From assembly GCA_022841205.1 (NCBI GenBank), contig JALHCK010000001.1:62001-126000 (forward strand): DNA of 64,000 nt, written 5' to 3'. The notes under the pieces were generated by a model. That model made no database searches. It was not told the DNA's origin and saw nothing but the letters and a program-made list of their open reading frames with translations. This document shows positions 1 to 8,739 of the stretch, in pieces; within the stretch, counting starts at the first letter, position 1; the number at the start of each line of letters is the position of its first letter. This DNA comes from Methanomicrobiales archaeon. Its GTDB lineage: Archaea > Halobacteriota > Methanomicrobia > Methanomicrobiales > Methanospirillaceae. A program made the position numbers and the translations under genes.

Positions 1-1379
1 GCACGATCGGCATACAGGGGTTCAGAACATATACGGGAGGTCCGGGCAAAGGCGGCAACCATCAAACCGTTCCAATCGGCAAGGATCTTGTCATCGGTCA
101 TCGGGGTATTGCGCTTCTGGCGGGCCTGCATGAGGATGGCACGTGCGGAGGTAATCACTGAATCGAGATCTTCCGGTGCCATATGAAGCTGTGTTGCGAG
201 CTGACCGGGAGGACGGGTAAGGTGAAGGATGTTTTTCCCGGTCCGTTCACCGGTCACTGGGTCAAGGAAATTTCCGGGCGTGGTCACGTGCCAGGCAGTG
301 GCCATAACCCGGAAGATATCGGGATCGAGGAGATCTTCCAGCTCGTCCCTGGTCCAGAGATAGTATCCCCCTTCCTGACCTGCAAAATCCGCATCCTGCC
401 CCGAAAAGAACGCCCCTTCCGGAGATGTCATCTCCCGCTCCACGTAAGAGAGGGTGTCCCTCGCTATCCGTTCGAAGAAGCGGTCTCCCAGCACCTGGTA
501 CGCTTCAGCATACGCGAGAACAAGCAGCGCCTGGTCGTAGAGCATCTTCTCAAAGTGAGGCACGAGCCAGTCCGCATCGGTCGAATAACGGTGAAACCCC
601 GACCCGATCTGGTCGTATATACCCCCCAGGGCCATCGACCGGAGCGTTTTTTCCACCATTTCAAGGGCTTTTGTCTCGCCGGTCAGGTGATGGTAGCGGA
701 GAAGGAAGAGCAGGTTGTGGGGGATAGGAAACTTGGGGGCCGGTCCAAACCCCCCGCGGATTCGGTCAAAACGGAGCATGAGTTCCTGGAAACCCTCATC
801 AAGCATGTTCCGATGAGGGCTCCTCCCCCGCTCAGGCCGGGACTGAAGTTGTCGGAGGATTGCCTGCGCGGATGAGCGCAGCCTCCCGCGATCATCCCTC
901 CACAGGTCTGCGAGACCCTTCAGGACCTCGATGATTCCCGGTGATCCGAACCGTCCTTCCCTGGGGACATAGGTCATGGAAAAGAACGGTATTTTCTCCG
1001 GGGTCAGTATAACGTTGAGCGGCCAGCCTCCCGTCCCTGAAAGCAACTGGCTGGCGGACATGTAGAGCTGGTCGATATCCGGCCTCTCTTCGCGATCGAC
1101 CTTGATGGAAACAAAGTGCTCGTTCAGCACCCGTGCAACTTCGGGGTCTTCGAATGACTCCCCGGCCATGACATGGCACCAGTGGCATGTAGCATATCCT
1201 ATGGAAAGGAAGATCATTCGGTCTTCCCGAAGAGCTCTTCCGAATGCCTCCTCGCCCCAGGCATACCAATCCACGGGGTTGTGGGCATGTTGCAGGAGGT
1301 ACGGGCTCAGTTCGCCGATGAGCCTGTTTGGCTTGTTCTTTGCGCTCCCGCCCTGTGCTTTCTCATCTCTGGTGTTCAT
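1..1379 (-). CDS. DUF255 / thioredoxin-domain protein (YyaL/SPATA20 type), C-terminus outside window
   Basis: The minus-strand frame opens at ATG 1379 and stays open to the window edge, giving about 459 residues of a family usually 650-700 long, so the C-terminus is missing. The family signatures are present: NRLIGELSPYLLQHA near residue 19, NPVDWYAW, then the thioredoxin-like active site ATCHWCHVM near residue 70. The region after the thioredoxin domain matches the six-hairpin-glycosidase-like part of the family (YDQIGSGFHRYSTD, HFEKMLYDQALL). Cellular role is unknown; a redox or sugar-related function is often proposed. Neighbour mutS is divergent. I am confident of the family but not of the function. 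Confidence 0.9.
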   Translation of the reverse strand, partial: MNTRDEKAQGGSAKNKPNRLIGELSPYLLQHAHNPVDWYAWGEEAFGRALREDRMIFLSIGYATCHWCHVMAGESFEDPEVARVLNEHFVSIKVDREERPDIDQLYMSASQLLSGTGGWPLNVILTPEKIPFFSMTYVPREGRFGSPGIIEVLKGLADLWRDDRGRLRSSAQAILRQLQSRPERGRSPHRNMLDEGFQELMLRFDRIRGGFGPAPKFPIPHNLLFLLRYHHLTGETKALEMVEKTLRSMALGGIYDQIGSGFHRYSTDADWLVPHFEKMLYDQALLVLAYAEAYQVLGDRFFERIARDTLSYVEREMTSPEGAFFSGQDADFAGQEGGYYLWTRDELEDLLDPDIFRVMATAWHVTTPGNFLDPVTGERTGKNILHLTRPPGQLATQLHMAPEDLDSVITSARAILMQARQKRNTPMTDDKILADWNGLMVAAFARTSRICSEPLYADR

Positions 1380-1708
1380 TGTCAGCTCACAATCTCATCA
1401 GGTACTAATGAGAGCTTTGTGATTGGAAAAGCACATCGCGCCGATTGAGGGAGGGGCGGTTGTAACCTGAGCCACACAGGGAACAACGGATATCCGAAAG
1501 AGACAAAAAAGGCACCAGGCGCCTTCGTTCGCCGGGCATCGTTACGGGCACAATCCTGGTGAAGGACGATCAGCATAGCGACCATGGAGAAGGGTACGGC
1601 TACCTCCATGCAGGGATTCCCTGGATCTCCAGGACATCAACAATCTCCTGTTTTGACGGTGGGAAGATCGGTATGCATTTGTTATCACGTGAAGACACAA
1701 TACATGCT
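1380..1708. other. Intergenic region between DUF255 gene and mutS
   Basis: The space between the two divergent starts must hold both promoters. I see no strong TATA box. The frame of mutS remains open upstream to about 1559, but those residues do not resemble the MutS N-terminus, so I treat them as non-coding. A short GC hairpin (GGCG...CGCC) lies around 1530-1550. Confidence 0.4.
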
Positions 1709-4363
1709 ATGGCCGTTCCTGGACGCGGCGGCCGGCCGGCATCAAAGATCACTCCGGCCATGGCCCAGTACCTGTCGATCAAGGAGCAGCACAGGGACGC
1801 AATCCTGTTCTTCCACATTGGCGACTTCTACGAGACGTTTTGCCAGGATGCCGAAACTGTATCCCGGGAGCTTGATATCGCGCTCACTTCCCGTTCCCGT
1901 GACAGCTCCGGAGCTAAGATACCCCTCGCAGGTGTCCCCTGCCATGCAGCAGAGAACTATATCTCCCGCCTGATCGCGAAAGGCTACCGGGTGGCGGTCT
2001 GCGATCAGGTTGAGGATGCGAGGAATGCGAAGGGGATTGTGAAACGCGAAGTAGTGCGGATCATCACTCCCGGCACGATCATTGATGAAAGCATACTCTC
2101 ATCACCGGAAGCCCGTTTCCTGATGGCCGTTGTGCCCGGTGATCGGAAAACCGAACTGGGCCTTTCATTCCTCGATGTTTCCACCGGGCAGTTCATTGCG
2201 ACTGCCTGCACCTTCGGCCAGGGGGGCGGTGATTTCGTCTCCGAGATACGCCGATTCCAGCCTGCAGAGTGCCTGCTTCCCTCCGATATGGCAGATGATC
2301 TTGACCATCTTGTGCGCGAATGCGGGGTCGTGGTCACAAAAACGGGACCCTCCCCTGGCATCGATGAGGCGACAACTCTCCTGGAAGGACAGTTTGATGG
2401 AGAGGTTCTGGGGCAGTCCGGGATTCTGGGGTGTCCACCAGCGGCGAGGGCTGCCGCTCTTGCTCTCAGGTATGCGAAGGAGATGCAACGGATGGAACTC
2501 TCCCATGTAAGGGCATTGTCTTTTAGGGAGCTTTCAGATTGTTGTGTAATCGACAGCATCACCCAGCGGAATCTTGAGATTGTCCGGAGCATCAGGGGGA
2601 GGGCCGGAGACCCGACACTATTCTCTGTCGTCGATATGACTGGAACCCCGATGGGAAGCAGGCTCCTCCGGCAATGGCTTACTGCCCCGCTCTTTTCGGT
2701 GGAGCGGATCAATGACCGGCTCGATTCGGTTGAATTCTTTACGAAAAACACGCCGGCCCGTACTAAGGTCCGGGCGGCGCTTGCAAAAAATGCGGATATC
2801 GAACGAATTGCCGGAAGGATCTCCTGCAGGAACGCATCACCGCGGGATCTGATCTCCCTTGCGCGATCCCTCTCCACCACCCCAGCACTCAGAGATGCCC
2901 TTTCCGATAGCGGACTGCCCCGGCTCATTTCCGGGGCGCTCGAAGATCTTGGCGATCCAGGTTCCATTTCTGTTCTCATCGGTCGGGCGATAACCGACGA
3001 CCCGCCAGTCTCCGTCCGGAACGGGGGAATTTTCCAGGACGGATACGATTCCCGCCTCGATTCGCTCCGGTCACGTTCCGCACAGGGAAAGGAGTGGATT
3101 GTTGCCCTTCAGCAAAAAGAGCGGGAACGAACCGGGATCCGATCGCTCAAGGTTGGGTATAATTCCGTGTTTGGATATTACATCGAGGTAAGCCGGCCCA
3201 ACCTCCACCTGGTCCCCGGGGAGTACGAGCGGAAGCAGACGACGTCGACCGGTGAACGGTTTACCCTGCCTGAACTCCGGGAGCACGAAGCTGCAATCGC
3301 CACTGCTGATGAGGGACTGTCGGCCATTGAGCAGGAGCTCTATACAGAGCTTCTCGATACCCTGGCCGGGAGCTTGCCCCTGTTACAGGCAATCTCGCAG
3401 GGCATGGCGGTCCTCGATGTCATCTCATCGCTCGCAGAGGTGGCGGTTCACCACCGCTACACCCGGCCGGTAGTCGACATGTCTTTCGATATACTGGTCC
3501 GGGAGGGGCGCCATCCGGTCGTGGAGCGGTCGCTCGGGGGATCCTTTGTTCCGAATGATACCCTCCTCTCTGCCGGAGGTGACCAGATCCTGATCATCAC
3601 CGGCGCAAACATGGCCGGGAAGTCTACCTACATGAGGGCCGTGGCTCACATCGTTGTCATGGCCCAGGCAGGCTCCTTTGTGCCGGCTACCCATGCCCGG
3701 ATCGGTCTTGTGGACCGGATCTTTACCCGGGTGGGCGCATTCGACGACCTTGCCAGCGGCCAGAGCACCTTCATGGTGGAGATGCTCGAACTTGCCAATA
3801 TCCTGAACAACGTATCAGGAAGGAGCCTGGTCATTCTCGATGAGATAGGGCGGGGTACAAGCACGCTTGACGGCTACTGCATCGCACGATCGGTTCTTGA
3901 ATTTTTGCATGGAAAAAAGCAGGCCGGACCCCGTACGCTTTTTGCCACGCATTTCCATGAGATTATTACTGCCGAAGCCGACCTGAAGAGATTGAAGAAC
4001 TGTCACTTCGCCGTGAGGGATACCGGGGCCGAAGTGATCTTTCTCCACACCCTCATTCCCGGGGCAACCGATCGTAGCTATGGCATTCACGTTGCTGCCC
4101 TTGCAGGTGTCCCCCCTGGAGTGACCGGGCGTGCAGCCGCTATCCTCGATGACCTGGTCAGGGGCGTTGGTCAACCTTCTGAACGAGTGAAGAGGTATAC
4201 ACAGATGCTGCTTGTCGATGCGCCGCAGGCCCCATTGGACCCGGTTATCTCTGATCTCCGCGATCTCGACCCGGACAGCATGTCGCCACGGCAGGCCCTC
4301 GAAGTGCTCTATGAACTCCACAGGAAAGCCGGTGGACGTAAGGGGGTGGATCATGGTGGATGA
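1709..4363 (+). CDS. mutS: DNA mismatch repair protein MutS
   Basis: About 884 residues, the normal length for bacterial-type MutS1. The mismatch-binding Phe-X-Glu motif is seen in GDFYETF about 40 residues from the chosen start. The ATPase has Walker A TGANMAGKST near residue 630 and Walker B LVILDEIGRGTS near 706, followed by the ATHFHE motif. It recognises mismatches as a dimer and recruits MutL. The start at 1709 is chosen because homologues begin shortly before the TPAM segment; ATG 1673 and ATG 1760 remain possible. The 3' end overlaps mutL by 11 bases, so the two are translationally coupled. MutS1/MutL pairs are patchy in archaea and generally thought to be acquired from bacteria. Confidence 0.95.
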   Translation: MAVPGRGGRPASKITPAMAQYLSIKEQHRDAILFFHIGDFYETFCQDAETVSRELDIALTSRSRDSSGAKIPLAGVPCHAAENYISRLIAKGYRVAVCDQVEDARNAKGIVKREVVRIITPGTIIDESILSSPEARFLMAVVPGDRKTELGLSFLDVSTGQFIATACTFGQGGGDFVSEIRRFQPAECLLPSDMADDLDHLVRECGVVVTKTGPSPGIDEATTLLEGQFDGEVLGQSGILGCPPAARAAALALRYAKEMQRMELSHVRALSFRELSDCCVIDSITQRNLEIVRSIRGRAGDPTLFSVVDMTGTPMGSRLLRQWLTAPLFSVERINDRLDSVEFFTKNTPARTKVRAALAKNADIERIAGRISCRNASPRDLISLARSLSTTPALRDALSDSGLPRLISGALEDLGDPGSISVLIGRAITDDPPVSVRNGGIFQDGYDSRLDSLRSRSAQGKEWIVALQQKERERTGIRSLKVGYNSVFGYYIEVSRPNLHLVPGEYERKQTTSTGERFTLPELREHEAAIATADEGLSAIEQELYTELLDTLAGSLPLLQAISQGMAVLDVISSLAEVAVHHRYTRPVVDMSFDILVREGRHPVVERSLGGSFVPNDTLLSAGGDQILIITGANMAGKSTYMRAVAHIVVMAQAGSFVPATHARIGLVDRIFTRVGAFDDLASGQSTFMVEMLELANILNNVSGRSLVILDEIGRGTSTLDGYCIARSVLEFLHGKKQAGPRTLFATHFHEIITAEADLKRLKNCHFAVRDTGAEVIFLHTLIPGATDRSYGIHVAALAGVPPGVTGRAAAILDDLVRGVGQPSERVKRYTQMLLVDAPQAPLDPVISDLRDLDPDSMSPRQALEVLYELHRKAGGRKGVDHGG

Positions 4364-6149
4364 ATCGCGGTGCAGGATCCGGCAGCTCGATGAGGTCACC
4401 ATCAGCAGGATCGCTGCCGGTGAAGTGGTGGAACGGCCGGCATCGGTGGTAAAAGAGCTCTGCGAGAATGCCCTCGATGCCGGTGCATCGGCTCTCAACA
4501 TAAGTATAGTCACCCGGGGAGGGTGTATTTCCGCTATAACTGTCACTGATGACGGCTGCGGGATGAACCGCGAAGAGGCCCGGCTGGCCTTTTCCCGCCA
4601 CGCAACAAGCAAGATAAGAGAGATTGACGATCTTTTCTCCTGCAGGACGCTGGGGTTTCGCGGCGAGGCCCTGGCAAGCATCGCTGCGGTCTCCCGACTT
4701 ACCCTTATTACAAGGGAGAAGGGGAAACCGACGGTTTCAGGCATCAGGCTGGTCAACGAAGGCGGGACGATTAGCAGGGAACAGGAGACCGGATGTCCTG
4801 TGGGAACAAGCATTACCGTTGAAGATATCTTCTACAACACTCCTGCCAGGAAAAAGTTCCAGCGATCCCAGGCAGCTGAGATCGCACAAATCACCGGTGT
4901 TATCGAGCGGCTGTCAATCACCCACCCGCATATTGCATTCAGCCTCACCATCGACGGGCGGGAGAAGGTATCGGTCCCCAGGGAAGGCTGTCTGTATGAT
5001 GCAATCATCTCGCTGTTTGGCCTCGAACTTGCCGAATCGCTCATACCGATTACGGTCGGGGGGGAGCACGCTGCCGTTCGCGGGTACGTGTCGGTCCCCT
5101 CTGTATCACGGAAGGACCCATCACGGATCTTCCTCTCGGTAAATTCCCGCCCGGTCTCCTCCCGTCTCCTGGTATCCGCTGTGAGAGAAGCCTATGGCAC
5201 GCTGCTCCCTGCTGGCCGGTACCCGATGGCATTCCTCGACATAGTGATCCCGGGAACCGATGTCGATGTCAATGTCCATCCTGCAAAACGGGAGGTCAGG
5301 TTCACGCGCGAGCGGGATACCATAGCTGAAGTTACGGATCTTCTAAAACAGGCACTCCTGTCCTGCTGCCTCATCGCAAAGGAGGATGCCCGGCCAGCCG
5401 CCCGGGTGGCCACGCATGCACCAGTCTTCCCCGCCCGGTATCAGCCCCCGGATTCCTGTATCGCTGGTGTACGGGAACCCCTTTTACGTGAACAGCTCCT
5501 GACCGGTAGGCAGTTGCGTCTGACCGAACGCGGATATCCGGACGATTCGCAGGAGGATCATAAAGGGAGACGGATGCCTGACCTCAGGGTCATAGGGCAG
5601 CACTCGAATCTCTATATCCTGTGCTGCACCCCTGAAGATGAACTCATCCTGATCGATCAGCATGCCGCTCATGAGCGGATCCTCTATGAGCAGATCGGCT
5701 CCTGGTCGACCTTCCGGGATAGTGCCCAAGAGTTGATCGAGCCGGTGATCATCAGGCTGTCCCCACGCGAGGCTGAACTCTTCGTTGCCGCGATACCGGT
5801 CCTTAACCGGGAAGGGTTTTCGGTCGAGGCCTTCGGACCAAAATCCTGGGCAATACGGTCTGTTCCGGTCATCCTCGGGAGGACGATCGATCCGGAAACG
5901 GTGAAGGAGATCGTATCCGAGCTGATCGAACCGGGGATTCCGCGGGAGATTGAAAACGCAGAACGGCTGAGAAGGATCGTTTCCTGCCGCGGAGCAGTGA
6001 AGGCCGGTGCAGTGTGCACCCCCGAGCAGTGCGAACAGCTGATCCGTCAGCTCAGGACCACGGAGAACCCGTTTACCTGTCCACATGGACGGCCGACCAT
6101 GGTTGTCTTTTCCAAAAAGAAACTTGACGAGCTCTTCAAGCGGATTTGA
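4353..6149 (+). CDS. mutL: DNA mismatch repair protein MutL (endonuclease type)
   Basis: 598 residues. The GHKL ATPase motifs are intact (ENALDAGA, DDGCGM, GFRGEAL). The C-terminal domain carries the metal-binding endonuclease motif DQHAAHERILYE near residue 434, plus the SCRGAVKAG, CPHGRPT and C-terminal FSKKKLDELF segments, so this is the nicking type found where no MutH exists. The ATG at 4353 follows a strong GGGGGTGG ribosome site inside the end of mutS. With MutS it forms the core of mismatch repair; no further repair gene follows. Confidence 0.95.
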   Translation: MVDESRCRIRQLDEVTISRIAAGEVVERPASVVKELCENALDAGASALNISIVTRGGCISAITVTDDGCGMNREEARLAFSRHATSKIREIDDLFSCRTLGFRGEALASIAAVSRLTLITREKGKPTVSGIRLVNEGGTISREQETGCPVGTSITVEDIFYNTPARKKFQRSQAAEIAQITGVIERLSITHPHIAFSLTIDGREKVSVPREGCLYDAIISLFGLELAESLIPITVGGEHAAVRGYVSVPSVSRKDPSRIFLSVNSRPVSSRLLVSAVREAYGTLLPAGRYPMAFLDIVIPGTDVDVNVHPAKREVRFTRERDTIAEVTDLLKQALLSCCLIAKEDARPAARVATHAPVFPARYQPPDSCIAGVREPLLREQLLTGRQLRLTERGYPDDSQEDHKGRRMPDLRVIGQHSNLYILCCTPEDELILIDQHAAHERILYEQIGSWSTFRDSAQELIEPVIIRLSPREAELFVAAIPVLNREGFSVEAFGPKSWAIRSVPVILGRTIDPETVKEIVSELIEPGIPREIENAERLRRIVSCRGAVKAGAVCTPEQCEQLIRQLRTTENPFTCPHGRPTMVVFSKKKLDELFKRI

Positions 6150-6176
6150 ATGGGTTGAACCGGGAGGTTCAGAAAA

Positions 6177-6187
6177 CTTATAAAGGC
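6177..6187 (+). promoter_or_regulatory. TATA box for the secreted protein gene
   Basis: CTTATAAAGG centred near 6181 predicts a transcript start around 6205, giving a leader of about 35 bases with a GGAAGG ribosome site before ATG 6241. This decides against the upstream GTG at 6205 as start. Confidence 0.6.
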
Positions 6188-6240
6188 CTGGTGTCATTGG
6201 TAACGTGACCAAAAATCTTCAACTGGAACGGAAGGTACAC

Positions 6241-6693
6241 ATGACCTCGAAAAAACATATACCAATTCTCCTTGCGCTCCTGCTGGCTCTCCTTCCAGCA
6301 ATGACTGCAGCGGCAGACTATGCCACTCCCTGGGGGGTCTTTTCTTCAGGGACAACCATATCGGCAAAAGGAACCGGAAATGAGACCGTTTCCATCGAAT
6401 ATACCACATACGATGATGGGATGGCGAAAAAGACCCAATGGGTTTCCTCACAGACTCTGAACGATCCTTCTTCACTCTCATGGAATTCACAACTGGACAT
6501 CGGCACCAAAGGCGATTCGCTCTGGTGGGATTTCAAGAATTCAGGGCTCCCTGTAGCCTGGGAGAAAACCGAGACAATCCTCCCTGTTATAACTTCGGGG
6601 ATCCAGAAACAGATTGTGCTCCCGATAACATGGAAGTATACCCTGACGCCAACAATTCTTCCTGCGACCATTAAAAAGTTGAACATTTTCTAA
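6241..6693 (+). CDS. Small secreted protein of unknown function
   Basis: 150 residues. The N-terminus MTSKKH followed by a Leu/Ala-rich stretch and an AAADYA junction is a typical Sec signal peptide, so the mature protein of about 125 residues is exported. The rest is rich in Thr, Ser and aromatic residues and predicted to be beta-rich; I recognise no domain. GGAAGG lies 6 bases upstream of the ATG and a TATA box lies 60 bases upstream, so it is its own transcription unit after mutL. A T-tract follows the stop. Confidence 0.6.
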   Translation: MTSKKHIPILLALLLALLPAMTAAADYATPWGVFSSGTTISAKGTGNETVSIEYTTYDDGMAKKTQWVSSQTLNDPSSLSWNSQLDIGTKGDSLWWDFKNSGLPVAWEKTETILPVITSGIQKQIVLPITWKYTLTPTILPATIKKLNIF

Positions 6694-6705
6694 ATAATAC
6701 CATAA

Positions 6706-6717
6706 TCCTCTTTTTAC
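6706..6717 (+). terminator. T-tract after the secreted protein gene
   Basis: The run CCTCTTTTTACC lies about 15 bases after the stop codon. Archaeal terminators are commonly simple T-tracts, so this is a plausible end of transcription. About 350 bases downstream of it (to 7075) hold no frame I can defend. Confidence 0.35.
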
Positions 6718-7075
6718 CTGATCGACACAGGCGATCCTCTCATGACAGGGGGAATATCCGGGGCCGGATGATGGTTCTGGAGGGTGATTCGGGTTGGTGT
6801 AATTTTCAGGGCTATATGATGTTGTTCGAGGCCCGGAGTTGTCCGCACTTTCAATAGGAAATCAATAAAAACCCATAATTTAGACGTTTTGCAAAATCCT
6901 TCACAGACTGTCTCCAGCGGCATTCCCGGATACGAGTGGAGTGAATATCTTCCATTTTTTTTCCCGGGGTACAGAATTGCATTAAAGAGCAGATATTCTC
7001 TCTCAATTTTGAGGCTCTCTGCATAAAATACGCGATTATTAAGTATTTTTTACATATGTGTGGACACCGTTTCGC

Positions 7076-7329
7076 ATGGAGTCGGAATTTCTGGAACTAC
7101 AGGCTGAAATGAAGGCTGTACAGGGCTTATTTCGGGCGAGATCCTGCCAGGGGAAACCATCAGGGAGATAATATTTCGTACCTGGAATCATCTGCACACT
7201 ACCGGGATCAGCGGGTTGGTGCCTTGTCTGGCAGGCATCCTTGGGAGGTTCAAACCGACCGTTTTAAAAATTGAAGAAGAGAAGTCCATCATTCGTGCCG
7301 GACACCGCGTGATAATGGCCCGTTCTTGA
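7076..7329 (+). pseudogene. Possible frameshifted small gene of unknown family
   Basis: A frame starts at ATG 7076 (MESEFLELQAEMKAVQGLF...) and stops at 7171. A second frame, open from 7108 to the stop at 7327-7329, has protein-like composition (ILPGETIREIIF, GLVPCLAGILGRFKP, IRAGHRVIMARS) but no start codon. Joining the two near 7140-7150 with a one-base correction would give one polypeptide of about 84 residues. I do not recognise the family. The alternative is that both frames are open by chance. Confidence 0.3.
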
Positions 7330-7460
7330 TGAGAAGCCGCCCGGGTCAAAACCGGCATGGCATCTGGCAGGAATTACAGGAAAATGAGAGATCCGGGCAT
7401 CACCCCGTGATGCGGACCTGTTTTATCAAATAAATCATGCATCTGACAAAGGTCATGGGG

Positions 7461-7640
7461 TTATCCTCTCAGGAAATAGCCAATGAGGATGAGCAGGAGC
7501 CCGATGTAGAACATGAGCGCCCAGGGCCACGAAAACCCTGGGTCGATTGTGGCAAATCCTTTGAGATCCTGCAGTAGCACAAGGACGAACCCTGCCACGA
7601 AACAGAGCAGGCTCAGCTGTTTCTTTGTCGTTTTCTCCAT
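7461..7640 (-). CDS. 59-residue membrane protein with two predicted helices
   Basis: The protein begins MEKTTKKQ, has a hydrophobic helix (LSLLCFVAGFVLVLLQ), a short hydrophilic loop with DPGFSWPW, and a second helix (ALMFYIGLLLILIGYFL), ending RG. GGAGA lies 8 bases upstream of the ATG on the minus strand, and a TATA box lies about 50 bases upstream, so expression is likely. It is too short for many gene callers. No function can be assigned. Confidence 0.65.
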   Translation of the reverse strand: MEKTTKKQLSLLCFVAGFVLVLLQDLKGFATIDPGFSWPWALMFYIGLLLILIGYFLRG

Positions 7641-7688
7641 GCTGGTATCTCCGCGATTTTTCTCCTGAAAAAAGGGTATGCCGTGCTT

Positions 7689-7698
7689 CTTTATATTT
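7689..7698 (-). promoter_or_regulatory. TATA box for the 59-residue membrane protein
   Basis: On the minus strand the sequence reads AAATATAAAG, close to the archaeal consensus. It predicts a transcript start near 7667 and a leader of about 27 bases carrying the GGAGA site. Confidence 0.55.
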
Positions 7699-7779
7699 CT
7701 TCAGGGAAAGTGATCCGCAACTTTTCAAATAACTTCCCAGGAAGAACGGGTAGAAGCAGGAACATATGACCGCTTCTTC

Positions 7780-7956
7780 GTGGATGTCCGCTGCATAGGC
7801 TGCCCGCACGAAGGTGCGGCATGCACGGTGGATCATCCGATGTCACCAAAACGCCTCCACTATTTAGCCGAGTTACACGAGGAAGATGGCCAAGATCTCA
7901 TCCTTCGCAATGCTTCCGGGAGGGATCTTCTCCCCTCGCCTTGGGTTGTGCCGTAA
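7780..7956 (+). CDS. Possible 58-residue Cys-containing protein
   Basis: From GTG 7780 the frame reads VDVRCIGCPHEGAACTVDHP, then PKRLHYLAELHEEDGQDLIL, ending PSPWVVP. The composition is strikingly protein-like, with three Cys and several His, and the same frame is open further upstream to about 7712 without an ATG. The start is weak, with only GCAGGAAC upstream. It lies convergent to the tetrapyrrole operon. I do not recognise it; it could be a small metal-binding protein or a remnant. Confidence 0.35.
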   Translation: MDVRCIGCPHEGAACTVDHPMSPKRLHYLAELHEEDGQDLILRNASGRDLLPSPWVVP

Positions 7957-7989
7957 AATTAACACCAAGACCCATTCTGCGATACCTGT

Positions 7990-8739
7990 TCAGAAGGGAA
8001 TGAGGTATTTTCCTTCGCGATGAAGGGAGACCACTTCTCCGATAACAATGACCGCTGGAGGCTTTACCCCCTGCTCCCTGGCAACCTTCCCGATATCCTG
8101 GAGGGTCCCTATGATCACCCGCTGGTTTTCCCGAAGCCCGTTCTCGATGACCGCCACCGGTGTATCGGGGTCTTTGCCGTTCCCGATGAGGGAAGCCGCT
8201 ATCTGCGGGAGATTTTTTACCCCCATCAGGATCACGATGGTACCCCGCTGCTGTGCAAGGAGTTTCCAGTCAAGCGACGGTTCCGGCTTGGTTGGATCCT
8301 CATGGCCGGTTATTATTGTGACCTGTGACGCAAACTTGCGATGGGTCAGGGGTATTCCCACGGCACCAGGGACAGCAAGGGCACTCGTGATCCCTGGGAC
8401 GAGTTCGATCGGGATGCCATTGGCCCTGAGAGCTTCAAGTTCCTCCCCTCCCCGCCCGAACATGAAAGGATCGCCGCCTTTGAGCCGGACCACCTGTTTT
8501 CCCTCACGGGCTTTGGCCACCATCAGGGCCTCGATCTCATCCTGTTCAAGGGTATGCTCCGACCCGAACTTCCCACAATCGATCTTCTCCGCCCCTTCCG
8601 GCAGTCCTGCCAGGATTTCCTCGCCGGGGAGCTGGTCAAAGAAAATCACGTCAGCAGAATCAATCACCTCGCGGGCCCGGATGGTGAGGAGCCCTTCCCC
8701 CCCCGGTCCTGATCCTACCAGATACACCTTACCGTTCAT
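7990..8739 (-). CDS. cobA: Uroporphyrinogen-III C-methyltransferase
   Basis: 249 residues of the SUMT family, which uses SAM to methylate uroporphyrinogen III at C2 and C7 giving precorrin-2, the entry to siroheme, F430 and cobamides. Signatures: VYLVGSGPGGEGLLT at the N-terminus, VVRLKGGDPFMFGRGGEE near residue 85, PGITSALAVPG and LMGVKNLP. It is the last gene of the tetrapyrrole operon and starts inside the end of hemC (11-base overlap). A monofunctional single-domain enzyme, as usual in archaea; the dehydrogenase is encoded separately at the head of the operon. Confidence 0.93.
   Translation of the reverse strand: MNGKVYLVGSGPGGEGLLTIRAREVIDSADVIFFDQLPGEEILAGLPEGAEKIDCGKFGSEHTLEQDEIEALMVAKAREGKQVVRLKGGDPFMFGRGGEELEALRANGIPIELVPGITSALAVPGAVGIPLTHRKFASQVTIITGHEDPTKPEPSLDWKLLAQQRGTIVILMGVKNLPQIAASLIGNGKDPDTPVAVIENGLRENQRVIIGTLQDIGKVAREQGVKPPAVIVIGEVVSLHREGKYLIPF

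Noticed and set aside
1559..1708. N-terminal extension of MutS
   Set aside because: The upstream 50 codons have no resemblance to MutS N-termini and no ribosome site precedes them.
2005..2979. Long antisense frame inside mutS
   Set aside because: Ser/Arg-rich composition typical of an antisense shadow of a GC-rich gene; mutS itself is certain.
3815..4813. Antisense frame across the mutS-mutL junction
   Set aside because: No ribosome site, no recognisable domain and complete overlap with two certain genes.
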